A stretch of 64,000 nucleotides of DNA, taken from Palsa-506 sp963755815. GTDB lineage: Bacteria; Actinomycetota; Actinomycetes; Streptosporangiales; Streptosporangiaceae. Shown here piece by piece: positions 1 through 7,754 of this stretch. The number at the start of each line of letters is the position of its first letter. The stretch's first letter is position 1. The DNA is taken from contig CAVWLF010000010.1 of the NCBI GenBank assembly GCA_963755815.1, positions 248,001-312,000 of the forward strand. Reading direction: 5' to 3'. The position numbers and the translations under genes were made by a program. The notes below the pieces were generated by a model. It saw nothing but the letters and a program-made list of their open reading frames with translations, was not told where the DNA came from and made no database searches.

Positions 1-2
1 CC

Positions 3-794
3 CTACAGGAACTTTCCCATGCCGCCGGCCACGTCGACGGACGCGCCGGCGATGTAGCTGGCCCGCTCGCTGGCCAGGAACGCGACGATCCCGGCTACTT
101 CATCCGGCCGGCCAAACCGGCCGAGCGGCACCTCATCGGCGGCGAGCCGGTTGAAGAACTCGGCGGCCGGGATATCGGGGGCCCGGAGCCGGTGAATGTT
201 CTCCCACTGCGGCGTTTCGACCAGCCCGATGTTCACGCTGTTGACCAGGATCCCCTCCGTGCCCAGCTCCATCGACAGCGCCTTGGACAGGCTCAGGCAC
301 GACGCGCGGTTCACCGAGGACGCCAGGAACGCCGGGTCCGGGTAACGCGCGTACACCGCATTGATGTTGATGACCCGCGCCGCGGCACTCTGCCGGAGAT
401 ACGGCAGGGCGGCACGGGTGCAGCGGATCTGGGAGAACAGCTTCACCTCGATGTCCGCGTGCCAGTCATCGTCGGTCAGCGTGCCGAACCGCCCGGGCCG
501 GGCACCGCCGGCGTTGTTAATGAGGATGTCCAGCCCGCCCAGCGCGGCCGCCGCGGCCGCCGTGAAGGCGCTGACCTGATCCGGATCAGTGACGTCGCAC
601 GGCAGCGCCAGAACCGGGCCGGCCCCGGCCGCCTGCCTGGTCAGCTCGGCGGCGGTCGCCTCCAGCTCACCGGCATGCCGCGAGCAGATGGCCACCGCCG
701 CGCCCTCGGCCACCAGTTCCGCGGCGATCGCCCGGCCGAGGCCTTTGGACCCCCCGGTGACAATCGCCCGGCGGCCGGCCAGCCCGAGTTCCAC
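3..794 (-). CDS. SDR family oxidoreductase with non-canonical active site
   Basis: This 263-residue protein is a short-chain dehydrogenase/reductase with an N-terminal Rossmann fold. The cofactor motif GGSKGLG lies near residues 14-20 and NNAGG near residues 92-96. At the place of the usual YxxxK catalytic pair the sequence reads SSVNRAS, so Tyr and Lys appear replaced by Ser and Arg. The fold is certain but redox activity by the classical mechanism is doubtful. The start is GTG, directly after the TAG stop of the cupin gene, with no gap. It is the last gene of a leftward operon with the cupin and an aminotransferase, so a role in amino-acid or keto-acid turnover is an inference. The TAG stop lies just inside the window, so the gene is complete. 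Confidence 0.85.
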   Translation of the reverse strand: MELGLAGRRAIVTGGSKGLGRAIAAELVAEGAAVAICSRHAGELEATAAELTRQAAGAGPVLALPCDVTDPDQVSAFTAAAAAALGGLDILINNAGGARPGRFGTLTDDDWHADIEVKLFSQIRCTRAALPYLRQSAAARVININAVYARYPDPAFLASSVNRASCLSLSKALSMELGTEGILVNSVNIGLVETPQWENIHRLRAPDIPAAEFFNRLAADEVPLGRFGRPDEVAGIVAFLASERASYIAGASVDVAGGMGKFL

Positions 795-1292
795 CTATGC
801 CCCGCCGGCCTGCTCGCCCGCCGCCCCGGCGGTGCCGTCGGTGCCGTCGGCCTGGGCCTCGGCCAGCTTCAGCAGGCTACGGCGCGGCGGGCAGAACACG
901 TCGACTTCCAGGCAGTGGCTATCCGTGGTCCACGCCCCGTGCGGTACCCAGGACGGGACGACCGCGACGTCTCCCTTGCGCATCGTCCGCACGTCCCCGT
1001 CCAGGTCGAAGGTGAACTCCCCGTCCAGCACGATGACGATCTGCTCTTCCTCATGGACATGCCGCGGGGCCTCGGCGCCTGGCTCGAAGCTGACGAAATT
1101 CGTCATCGCGCGCTGCCCGAGCACCGGCCGGAACCCGAGCCCCGGCAGGAACTCGACCGGCTTCAGCGAGTCCACGTTCACGTACCGGCCCGGTCCCGCG
1201 GGCTCGCCTTGCGCCTCGGTCGTGAAGTGGCTGGCGGCGTCACCCAGGGACGCGGTCCCCTCCCCGTCAGCCGGGCTTGCGGCGTCGCTCAT
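795..1292 (-). CDS. Cupin domain protein
   Basis: This is a single-domain cupin of 165 residues. The metal-binding motif is visible as PRHVHEEEQ (two His, then Glu) followed about 40 residues later by the second cupin motif VPHGAW, so a metal-bound beta-barrel is expected. The C-terminal 20 residues are Gly/Ala/Thr-rich and probably disordered. Its start codon overlaps the stop of the aminotransferase by 4 bp (ATGA), and its stop abuts the SDR start, so the three genes are translationally coupled. Cupins in such operons are often small dioxygenases, isomerases or sensors; nothing in the sequence fixes the substrate. Confidence 0.85.
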   Translation of the reverse strand: MSDAASPADGEGTASLGDAASHFTTEAQGEPAGPGRYVNVDSLKPVEFLPGLGFRPVLGQRAMTNFVSFEPGAEAPRHVHEEEQIVIVLDGEFTFDLDGDVRTMRKGDVAVVPSWVPHGAWTTDSHCLEVDVFCPPRRSLLKLAEAQADGTDGTAGAAGEQAGGA

Positions 1293-2518
1293 TTTTCCTC
1301 CAACGCGGTCCGTAGGACGTCGCCGATCCGGCGGACGCCCTCATCGATGAGATCGTCGGCGACCCGGCTGTAGGCCAGCCGGATCTGCGTGCCCCCGTCG
1401 TCGCCCGGGTAGAACGGCCGGCCCGGCACGTAGGCTACCTTCCGGGCCCGGGCGGCCGCGGACAGGGCCACGGTGTCGACCCCGGCGGGTCCGGTCACCC
1501 AGATGTAGAAGCCGCCCTCCGGCGTCGTCCACGTCGTGCCCTCCGGCATATGCGCCGCCAGCGCCTTGCCCGTCAGCTCGGCCCGCCGTGCGTACAGCGC
1601 CCGCGACTCGACGATCTGCCGGTCCAGGTGCCCGCCCCGGCCGTACTCCTCGAGCATCCGCTGGCCGAGCGCGCCCGAGCACTGATCGGAATTCTGCTTG
1701 GCCACGGTCAGCTGGCTGACGATCTCAGCCGGCCCGGCCGCCCAGCCCAGCCGCACTCCGGGGAAGAAGATCTTGGAGAACGTTCCGGCCTGCAGCACGA
1801 CATCGGGCGCGAGCGACCACAGGCTCGGCGGCACCGCGGAGCCGAAGCCGAGTTCCCGGTAGGCGACATCCTCGAGGATCAGGAACCCGTACCGCCGCGC
1901 CAGGCCGACCAGGTCCCGCCGCCGGTCCGCGGTCATGGACAGCCCGGTCGGGTTCTGGAAGTCCGGGATGGTGTACAGGATCTTCGGCCGCAGCCCGCCG
2001 GCCAGCAGGTCAGCCAGCACCTCGACGCGCATCCCGGCGTCGTCGACGGGCACGCCGCGCACATCGGCCTCGTAGCCGCGGAACGCCATGATCGCGCCCA
2101 GGTAGGTCGGCGCCTCCACCGCGACCACATCACCGGGGTCCACGAAGCTCTTGGCCAGCAGTTCCATGCAGTCAATACCGCCGCTGGTGATCATCAGCTC
2201 GCCGTCGGCCGGCCTGCGGCCCTCCAGCGACCCCAGCCGTCCGGCGACGTAGTCGCGGACCCCGGCCAGGCCCTCCGTCGCGGAGTACTGCAGCGCGACG
2301 CCGGCGTCTTCGGAGATCAGCCGCCCGGCGATCCCGGCCAGCAGGCCGGCCGGGAAGGTCGCCGGATCGGGGAATCCGCCGGAGAACGTGATCACGTCAG
2401 TCGCGCCGGCCAGCGCGAGGATGGCGGTGATCTCGCCACCGCCCAGGGTGCGCGCGCGCCGGGCGAGGCCGGCGCTCCAGTCGTGTTCCTGCCGGGCTGC
2501 GGTCATCGTCCGCTCCAT
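1289..2518 (-). CDS. PLP-dependent class I/II aminotransferase (2-aminoadipate/LysN-like)
   Basis: This 409-residue protein is a fold-type I aminotransferase related to the 2-aminoadipate transaminase and MocR catalytic-domain group. It has the PLP lysine motif TFSKIFFPGVRLGW, the substrate-binding NPTG-type motif (FQNPTGLS) and the early TFSGGFPDPATFP segment typical of this group. There is no N-terminal GntR domain, so it is an enzyme and not a MocR regulator. The start is ATG; a second ATG four codons downstream is possible. It is the first gene of the leftward operon with the cupin and SDR genes. It is divergent from an Lrp regulator, and the intergenic region carries a palindrome that could control both directions. 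Confidence 0.88.
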   Translation of the reverse strand: MERTMTAARQEHDWSAGLARRARTLGGGEITAILALAGATDVITFSGGFPDPATFPAGLLAGIAGRLISEDAGVALQYSATEGLAGVRDYVAGRLGSLEGRRPADGELMITSGGIDCMELLAKSFVDPGDVVAVEAPTYLGAIMAFRGYEADVRGVPVDDAGMRVEVLADLLAGGLRPKILYTIPDFQNPTGLSMTADRRRDLVGLARRYGFLILEDVAYRELGFGSAVPPSLWSLAPDVVLQAGTFSKIFFPGVRLGWAAGPAEIVSQLTVAKQNSDQCSGALGQRMLEEYGRGGHLDRQIVESRALYARRAELTGKALAAHMPEGTTWTTPEGGFYIWVTGPAGVDTVALSAAARARKVAYVPGRPFYPGDDGGTQIRLAYSRVADDLIDEGVRRIGDVLRTALEEK

Positions 2519-2521
2519 CTC

Positions 2522-2549
2522 TTGACAGCGGATCTTACAAATGTAAAAA
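2522..2549 (+). promoter_or_regulatory. Putative promoter of the Lrp regulator gene
   Basis: TTGACA at 2522-2527 is a perfect -35 hexamer. It is followed after 16 bp by the AT-rich hexamer TAAAAA (2544-2549), which would be the -10 box. It reads rightward towards the Lrp-type gene whose ATG is at 2634. A palindrome lies inside the spacer and overlaps the proposed -10. Confidence 0.5.
2535..2546. promoter_or_regulatory. Inverted repeat TTACA-AA-TGTAA, candidate Lrp operator
   Basis: TTACAAATGTAA is a 5-2-5 inverted repeat in an AT-rich pocket between the divergent aminotransferase and Lrp genes. A second half-like element, TTTACATTGATAA, starts about 18 bp further right. The symmetrical AT-rich core fits an Lrp/AsnC operator. 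Its place between the -35 and -10 boxes suggests autoregulation and control of the leftward operon. Confidence 0.45.
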
Positions 2550-2633
2550 TCCCACCACGTCAGCTTTACATTGATAACACTGCTGTTTCAGCATAACCCA
2601 CATCGCCAAGCACTACGATGGGTTACCTGGCAA

Positions 2634-3194
2634 ATGACAACTGTGTCAGCACCGCTCGCGAAGCTGGCCGAGGTCTCGTCGCCCGCCACGCCGCAGGCTG
2701 AAGTGGACGACCTCGACCTGGCCCTCCTGCGCGCGCTCGCCACCGATGCGCGCCAGTCTCAGCGCGGGCTGGCCAGGAAGATCGAGATGTCGCCGCCCGC
2801 CGTCGCTGACCGGCTCGCCCGGCTGGAGCGCAGCGGCGCCATCCGCGGCTACCGGGTGGACATCGACTGGGCCGCGCTTGGCTTCCCGGTCGTTGTCTAC
2901 CTGGCCGTGACGGCCGGGCCGGGCATGGACCTGAGCGAGATCATCACCGCGATCCGGGCGCTGCCGGAGGCAGAGGCCATGAGCGTGGTCACCGGCAGCC
3001 TCGACCTGCTGGTCCGGCTCCGGGTCCGGGATCACGCGCATCTCCGCGAGCTGCTGCTGGCCAAGATCTTTCAGATAAACGGGGTGCAGCGCACCGAGAC
3101 GTTCCTGTCCCTCGCCGACGTGGAGCCCGGCAATTTCGCCGCCGCCATGCTGGACCAGATGAGCCAGCTGAGAGGCGATACCAGGAAGACCTGA
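2634..3194 (+). CDS. Lrp/AsnC family transcriptional regulator
   Basis: From the ATG at 2634 the protein has 186 residues. It has an N-terminal winged helix (LDLALLRALATDARQS, then MSPPAVADRLARLERSGAI and the wing GYRVDID) and a C-terminal RAM/effector domain (ALPEAEAMSVVTGSLDLLVR) typical of Lrp/AsnC regulators that sense amino acids. An in-frame ATG 21 codons earlier is less likely because that stretch overlaps the promoter palindrome. The gene sits between a leftward aminotransferase operon and a rightward glutamine synthetase-like gene, so it probably regulates one or both in response to an amino acid. The gap to the next gene is 78 bp. Confidence 0.88.
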   Translation: MTTVSAPLAKLAEVSSPATPQAEVDDLDLALLRALATDARQSQRGLARKIEMSPPAVADRLARLERSGAIRGYRVDIDWAALGFPVVVYLAVTAGPGMDLSEIITAIRALPEAEAMSVVTGSLDLLVRLRVRDHAHLRELLLAKIFQINGVQRTETFLSLADVEPGNFAAAMLDQMSQLRGDTRKT

Positions 3195-3272
3195 CCGCCG
3201 CGGCGCCGGCCCCCGGGCCGGACGAGTACCAGCACGCCGGCGCCGCGCCGCACCTGATCGGAGGCTAGCCAG

Positions 3273-4793
3273 ATGGGAAGCACCATCCCGAACGGCAACC
3301 GGCCCGCTGTCGACGGCGTGGGCCAGGGCGGCTTTGTCGCCCGGCATAACCTGTACAGCGCTGAGCAGGCCGCCGCCGCCGAGGCCGTCGCGGCCCGGAT
3401 CCGCGAGCTTGACCTGCGTACCGTCCGGCTCGTCGTGGTCGACCAGCACGGCATGCCGCGCAGCAAGTCGCTGGCCCCCGACGTGGCGATCGCCGCCATG
3501 TCAAACGGCCTTGACTTCTCCGGCGCGATCTACAGCCTCGATACGGGCAACCAGGTGTTCGTGCCGGCCTTCGCCGCGGGCGGCGGCTTCGGCATCGACG
3601 AGTTCACCGGGTTCCCCGACGTGGTGCTGGTCCCTGATGCGGCCACGTTCCAGGTATTGCCGTGGGCCGACCGCACCGGCTGGATGCTCTGTGACGTGTA
3701 CTTCTCCAGCGGCAAGCCGATGCCGCTGGACGGCCGCGGCCTGATGCGCCGCGCCCTGGGCGATCTGGCCGGCGCAGGCTACGACTTCCTGGCCGGCATC
3801 GAGGTCGAGTACTACATCGTCAAGCTCGACTCCGACCGCCTCCTGCCGGAGAACGCCGGGTTCACTCCGCCCCCGCCCGCGGTGAGCATCTTCGAGCGCG
3901 GCTATCAGTACCTGTCCGAGGTACGGCTGGACAGCGTGACCGGAACGCTGGAGATGATCCGTGACGGCCTGGCCGCGGTCGGGCTGCTGCCCCGCTCGAT
4001 GGAAGACGAGTGGGGTCCCGGGCAGATGGAGTTCAGCTTCAACCCGATCGGCGGACTGGCCGCCGCCGACGCCGTCGTGCTGTTCCGGTCCGCCGTCAAG
4101 CAGCTATGCCAGCGGCAGGGCCTGCTGGCCACGTTCATGTGCCGCCCGGGGCTGCCGAACTTCTTCTCCTCCGGCTGGCACCTGCACCAGTCGCTGCTCT
4201 CCCGGCAGGACGGGCGCAACGTGTTCAGCAGCCCGGACGAGGCGCTGTCCGCCGAGGGCCGGCAGTTCGTCGCCGGGCTGATTGAGCACGCCATGCCCAT
4301 GACGGTGTTCGCCGTCCCGACGGTCAACGGCTATAAGCGCTACCGGCCGTACTCGTTCGCCCCGGACCGGGTGTGCTGGGCGGAGGAGAATCGCGGCGCC
4401 CTGATCCGGGTCCAGGGCGCGCCGGGCGACTCCAACAGCCACGTGGAGAACCGGATGGGCGAGCCCGCCGCGAATCCCTACCTCTACATGGCCGCGAACA
4501 TCGCCGCCGGGCTGGACGGCCTGCGCCGGAAGCTGGAGCCGCCGCCGCCCGTCGAGGCCGACCCGTATGCCGCGGATTGCCCGATGCTCCCGACGTCCCT
4601 GGCCGATGCCGTCGGGGCGCTGGACAAGGACGTCTTCTTCCGCGCGGCGTTCGGCGACACGCTGGTCGACTACCTGCTCCAGATGAAGCGCGCGGAGCTG
4701 GCCCGGTACGACGCGGCCATCGCTGAGCAGCCGCCCGCGGAGGGGCAGGACGTCAGCGACTGGGAGATGCGCGAGTACTTCGAGTTCTACTGA
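3273..4793 (+). CDS. Glutamine synthetase family protein (gamma-glutamyl ligase-like)
   Basis: This 506-residue protein has the full set of glutamine synthetase catalytic motifs: the metal-binding IEVEYYI, GPGQMEFSF, the ATP/metal loop SGWHLHQSL, NGYKRYRP and the arginine-containing ENRGALIRV. The start has GGAGG about 9 bp upstream. The sequence differs from housekeeping GlnA and resembles GlnA-like ligases that gamma-glutamylate amines, such as PuuA-type enzymes. Neighbours are an Lrp regulator upstream and a Dabb protein and an APC permease downstream. I therefore infer import and ATP-dependent glutamylation of an amine or amino acid. The conserved final motif DWEMREYFEFY shows the C-terminus is intact. 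A paralogous ligase-permease pair occurs at 53469-56386. Confidence 0.88.
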   Translation: MGSTIPNGNRPAVDGVGQGGFVARHNLYSAEQAAAAEAVAARIRELDLRTVRLVVVDQHGMPRSKSLAPDVAIAAMSNGLDFSGAIYSLDTGNQVFVPAFAAGGGFGIDEFTGFPDVVLVPDAATFQVLPWADRTGWMLCDVYFSSGKPMPLDGRGLMRRALGDLAGAGYDFLAGIEVEYYIVKLDSDRLLPENAGFTPPPPAVSIFERGYQYLSEVRLDSVTGTLEMIRDGLAAVGLLPRSMEDEWGPGQMEFSFNPIGGLAAADAVVLFRSAVKQLCQRQGLLATFMCRPGLPNFFSSGWHLHQSLLSRQDGRNVFSSPDEALSAEGRQFVAGLIEHAMPMTVFAVPTVNGYKRYRPYSFAPDRVCWAEENRGALIRVQGAPGDSNSHVENRMGEPAANPYLYMAANIAAGLDGLRRKLEPPPPVEADPYAADCPMLPTSLADAVGALDKDVFFRAAFGDTLVDYLLQMKRAELARYDAAIAEQPPAEGQDVSDWEMREYFEFY

Positions 4794-4838
4794 CCACTGC
4801 GAACTAGGCGCCGCAGGCGCCGGGGACGGGGACCGCCG

Positions 4839-5162
4839 ATGACCGTTCAGCACATCGTTTTGTTCAGCTTCCCCCGCGAGCTCAGCGGGGACGAGGCGGC
4901 GGACATGCGGGCCATGGTCGCGTCCTGGCCGAAGGAAATCGGGCTGCTGAGCAAGTGCCGGTTCGGCACCGACCTGACCCAGGCTCGGACCCGCGGGTAC
5001 CGGTACCTGCTCTATACCGAGTTCGCGGACGTCGAGACGCTGAATGCGTACCGCGCCCACCCGGTCCACCTGCAGTTCATGGCCTGGCTGGCGGAACGCG
5101 ACTGCACGCCGCTGGCCTTCGATTATCACCTGGACTCCCAGACCGTCCTGATGGCGGAATGA
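4839..5162 (+). CDS. Dabb (stress-responsive alpha/beta barrel) domain protein
   Basis: This 107-residue protein is a stand-alone Dabb domain, a dimeric ferredoxin-like alpha/beta barrel. It opens with the typical strand QHIVLFSF, continues with the helix that ends at CRFGTDLT, and finishes with the YLLYTEFADVETLNAYRAHP segment seen across the family. Dabb proteins bind small hydrophobic or aromatic ligands and some are enzymes, but the ligand here is unknown. A purine-rich GGGGA stretch precedes the ATG. It lies 45 bp after the glutamine synthetase-like gene and 98 bp before a permease gene, so it is probably co-transcribed with the former. Confidence 0.85.
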   Translation: MTVQHIVLFSFPRELSGDEAADMRAMVASWPKEIGLLSKCRFGTDLTQARTRGYRYLLYTEFADVETLNAYRAHPVHLQFMAWLAERDCTPLAFDYHLDSQTVLMAE

Positions 5163-5177
5163 GTATCCGATGACGTC

Positions 5178-5216
5178 GCGAGACGTAGTCTCGCCGGCCG
5201 GCCCGAGGGCCGGCCG
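5178..5216. terminator. Two adjacent hairpins between Dabb gene and permease
   Basis: Two inverted repeats follow the Dabb stop codon. GCGAGAC (5178-5184) pairs with GTCTCGC (5188-5194). CGGCCGGCCC (5195-5204) pairs with GGGCCGGCCG (5207-5216), a perfect 10-bp repeat. No T-run follows. They may form an intrinsic terminator of the GC-rich actinomycete type or an attenuating structure before the permease gene. Confidence 0.45.
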
Positions 5217-5260
5217 CACGGCCAGCTGACCCCGCTGGCCGGAGTGAGAGGAACGGAAGT

Positions 5261-6742
5261 ATGGCAAAGACCAGCCCCGACCTGATCCCCGGCGCCGGCA
5301 GCGGCCAGCTCGCGCGTGGCTCGCTGCGTCTCTGGGATGCCATCGCCATCTCGGTCTCGGTGATCGCCCCCGGGATGGCGATGCTGCTCAACGTGTCCGG
5401 CGTCGCCGCCGTCGCCGGAGGCTCCACACCGCTGGCGTTCCTGCTGGGCGGCATCGGGTGCCTCGCCCTGGCGTTCGTGGTGATCGGCTTCACCCGCCGG
5501 ATGGCTTCAGCAGGGTACGCCTACACCTACGCCAGCCGGAGCCTCGGCAAGGAAGCCGGCTTCATGGCCGGGTGGCTATATTTCTTCGGCTTCATCTGCT
5601 TCGTGCCGATGACCATGTCGGGTGTCGGCTTCCTCGCCGCTGACCTGCTCGGCTTGAACCCGAAGCTGTGGATCCTGTTCTTCTTCATCGGCATGGCCCT
5701 GTTCCTGGTCCTGTCCACCATCAAGATCAAGGTCACCACCCGGGTGCAGCTCATCATCGGTATCGTCACCGTGGCCATCATCCTGATCGTCGACGTGGTC
5801 ACCACGGCCAAGGGCGGCAGCAACGGACAGGCGCCGTCGGCGTTCACCTTCAGCCATACCAACGAGGGCGGCTTCACTGGCGTCTTCTACGGGATCATCT
5901 TCGGCGTTACTTCCTACATCGGTTTCGAGACCGCCGCCGACTTCGGCGAGGAGACCTCGAACCCGCGGCGCAACATCCCGATCGCGGTCATCGTGGCGAC
6001 CGCTGTTCGCTGTCGTCCTCTACCTGTGGACGACTTACTCGATCACGATCGGCTTCGGGGTCAACCACGGCGTCGCGATGGGCGCCGACCCGGTGGCGCT
6101 GAAGACCACCGCGACCAGGTTCGTCGGCTCCTTTGTTCGGCACGCTGACCGAGATCGGCGGCATGTGCGCGGCGTTCATCGTGTCCGTCGCCTGCGCCAC
6201 GGCAGCTGCGAGGACGCTGTTCGCGATGGGTCGTGAGGGCGTGCTGCCCGCGGCGTTCGGCCGGACGCACGACGCGGTTCAAGACGCCAGTCAGCGCGAC
6301 GGTCGCGGTGGCTGTCCTCGCTACCGTGATGGCGCTGCTGGTCGGCTACCCGTTCTCGGACGCCGCCTTCGGCCAGCCGTTCAGCAACTACTACTTCTGG
6401 GCCACCACCGGCACGCTGCTGATCATCATCGTGTACATCATGCTGTGCATCGGCGGCATCGTGTTCTTCTACCAGACCCGCGCCAGCCGGAACTGGAACC
6501 CGCTGGTGCACGTCGTCGTCCCGGTGATCGGCGCCATCGTGTTCGGCGCGGCCTTGTACGGGTCGATTCACCCGACGCCGCCTGGCATCCTCAAGTGGAC
6601 CCCGTACCTCACGGCGGTATGGCTGGTCATTGGCATTGGCGTGCTGTTCTGGCTGCGTTCCCGGCGCCCGGACTCGGTGGCGCAGATCGGCTCGATCCTC
6701 GGCGAGGAAGGCGGAACCGACGCCGCGGTACTGGACCAGTAA
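5261..6742 (+). pseudogene. APC-family amino acid permease, disrupted by three +1 frameshifts
   Basis: The coding region matches an APC-superfamily amino-acid transporter of about 493 residues with roughly 12 membrane segments. The N-terminal third contains the first helix region and the GFETAADFGEE segment typical of the family. The frame shifts by +1 at about 6005, 6135 and 6277. At each place one extra G directly precedes TTC. Removing the three bases restores one frame to the TAA at 6742, with sense-like membrane sequence across each junction. The three shifts sum to one codon, so the final frame equals the first. Either the gene is decayed or the bases are sequence errors. It follows a glutamine synthetase-like gene and a Dabb gene, so it would import their substrate. 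Confidence 0.75.
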
Positions 6743-6779
6743 CCGACTGGTTTCCGCGGATCGCGGGTATCTGGGCTAG

Positions 6780-7250
6780 GTGACCCAGGGGATCGCGCAG
6801 TTCATGCGGGAGCTGGAGCGGGCGTGGGACGAGCACCGGGAGGCATTGCTCGTCCGGCGCGACCTGGCCGCGTCGCTCGCGAACCTGGCGGCGGAGCCGT
6901 CGGTCCGGCACATCCCGGCCATGACCGGCGGCGATGGACGCCCGGCCGTCGAGCGGTTCTACGCCCGGGAGTTCCTTCCGCACCTGCCTGGCGATCTGGC
7001 CCTGATCAGGATCTCCCGGACCGTGGACCGGTTCCGGCTCGTCGACGAGATGACGGTGTCGTTCACGCACGACCGGGAGCTGCCCTGGCTGCTGCCCGGC
7101 CTCGGCCCGACCGGCCGGCCGGCCCGGGTGCTGGCCATCGCGGTGGTCAGCTTCGACCGGTCCCAGCGGATCCGCTCCCAGCGGATCCTCTGGGACCACG
7201 CCACGCTGACCGCCCAGCTGGGCGTCCCGGGCCTCGTCCCCTTGTTATGA
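6780..7250 (+). CDS. NTF2/SnoaL-like fold protein
   Basis: This 156-residue soluble protein has a helical N-terminus (FMRELERAWDEH), a mixed region with the VERFYAREFLPHLP segment and a C-terminal sheet (RVLAIAVVSF) that is consistent with the SnoaL-like NTF2 cone fold. Related proteins are often annotated as nuclear transport factor 2 family and act as isomerases, hydrolases or binding proteins; no catalytic residues can be assigned here. The start is GTG at 6780. Its last 6 bp overlap the convergent DUF1707 gene. It lies 37 bp after the frameshifted permease, so read-through transcription is possible. Confidence 0.6.
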   Translation: MTQGIAQFMRELERAWDEHREALLVRRDLAASLANLAAEPSVRHIPAMTGGDGRPAVERFYAREFLPHLPGDLALIRISRTVDRFRLVDEMTVSFTHDRELPWLLPGLGPTGRPARVLAIAVVSFDRSQRIRSQRILWDHATLTAQLGVPGLVPLL

Positions 7251-7739
7251 GGGCCGGTGCCCGTACTGGTGCCGGGCGTAGCCGCCGCCGGGCCAGCCCT
7301 GGTTGGAGCTGTAGCCCGACTGCCAGTCGCGGCGGATGCGCCGGTAGAACCGGCCCGCGGCAAAAATCCCGGCCAGGCAGGCCGCTAGCCCGAGCAGCAG
7401 GACAGCCTGGAAGAACGCCAGGAAGACCCATCCGGCTCCGGGGATCAGCAGCACGGCCACCAGGGCCAGCACGGCCAGCGGCAGCATCCGCGGCCCGCGG
7501 CGGCGGGCTATCCGGAGTGGTGCGGCCCGCGGCGCGAGCCGGTGCGGCGGCGGCGCGGGCGCGGGCCCGGGAAGGTCGGCCAGCACGCGCCGCAGGTCGC
7601 CGAAGGTCGTGGCGCTCAGCGTCGCGGTGAGCCGCTCGTCCAGCTCCTCGCGGGTGAGGCGGCCCTCCGCGAAGTGGTCGCGCAGCAGGGCCGCGACGCG
7701 GTCCCGGTCGGCGTCCGAAGTCCGGAAGCGATCATCCAT
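7245..7739 (-). CDS. DUF1707 domain membrane protein
   Basis: The first 55 residues form a DUF1707 domain, recognisable from RTSDADRDRVAALLRDHFAEG followed by RLTREELDERLTATLSATTFGDL. A proline-rich linker and two hydrophobic segments (about residues 90-132) anchor the protein to the membrane, and the tail is short and polar. DUF1707 is common in actinomycetes, and its molecular function is not established. It lies 15 bp downstream of the PadR regulator on the same strand. This pairing of PadR with DUF1707 suggests the regulator controls this gene together with itself. Confidence 0.8.
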   Translation of the reverse strand: MDDRFRTSDADRDRVAALLRDHFAEGRLTREELDERLTATLSATTFGDLRRVLADLPGPAPAPPPHRLAPRAAPLRIARRRGPRMLPLAVLALVAVLLIPGAGWVFLAFFQAVLLLGLAACLAGIFAAGRFYRRIRRDWQSGYSSNQGWPGGGYARHQYGHRPS

Positions 7740-7754
7740 GGCTCTGCCCGCCTT

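Noticed and set aside
720..770. CCTTTGGACC near the start of the first SDR as a further regulon operator
   Set aside because: It lies within coding sequence of the SDR gene, not beside a promoter, and matches only part of the 13-bp element.
5178..5216. Riboswitch before the permease gene
   Set aside because: There are only two simple hairpins and no conserved aptamer-like core, so a terminator or attenuator is the more cautious call.
6005..6277. Programmed +1 frameshifting in the permease gene
   Set aside because: Three separate sites with no slippery codon or stop arrangement argue against a programmed event. Decay or sequence error explains it better.
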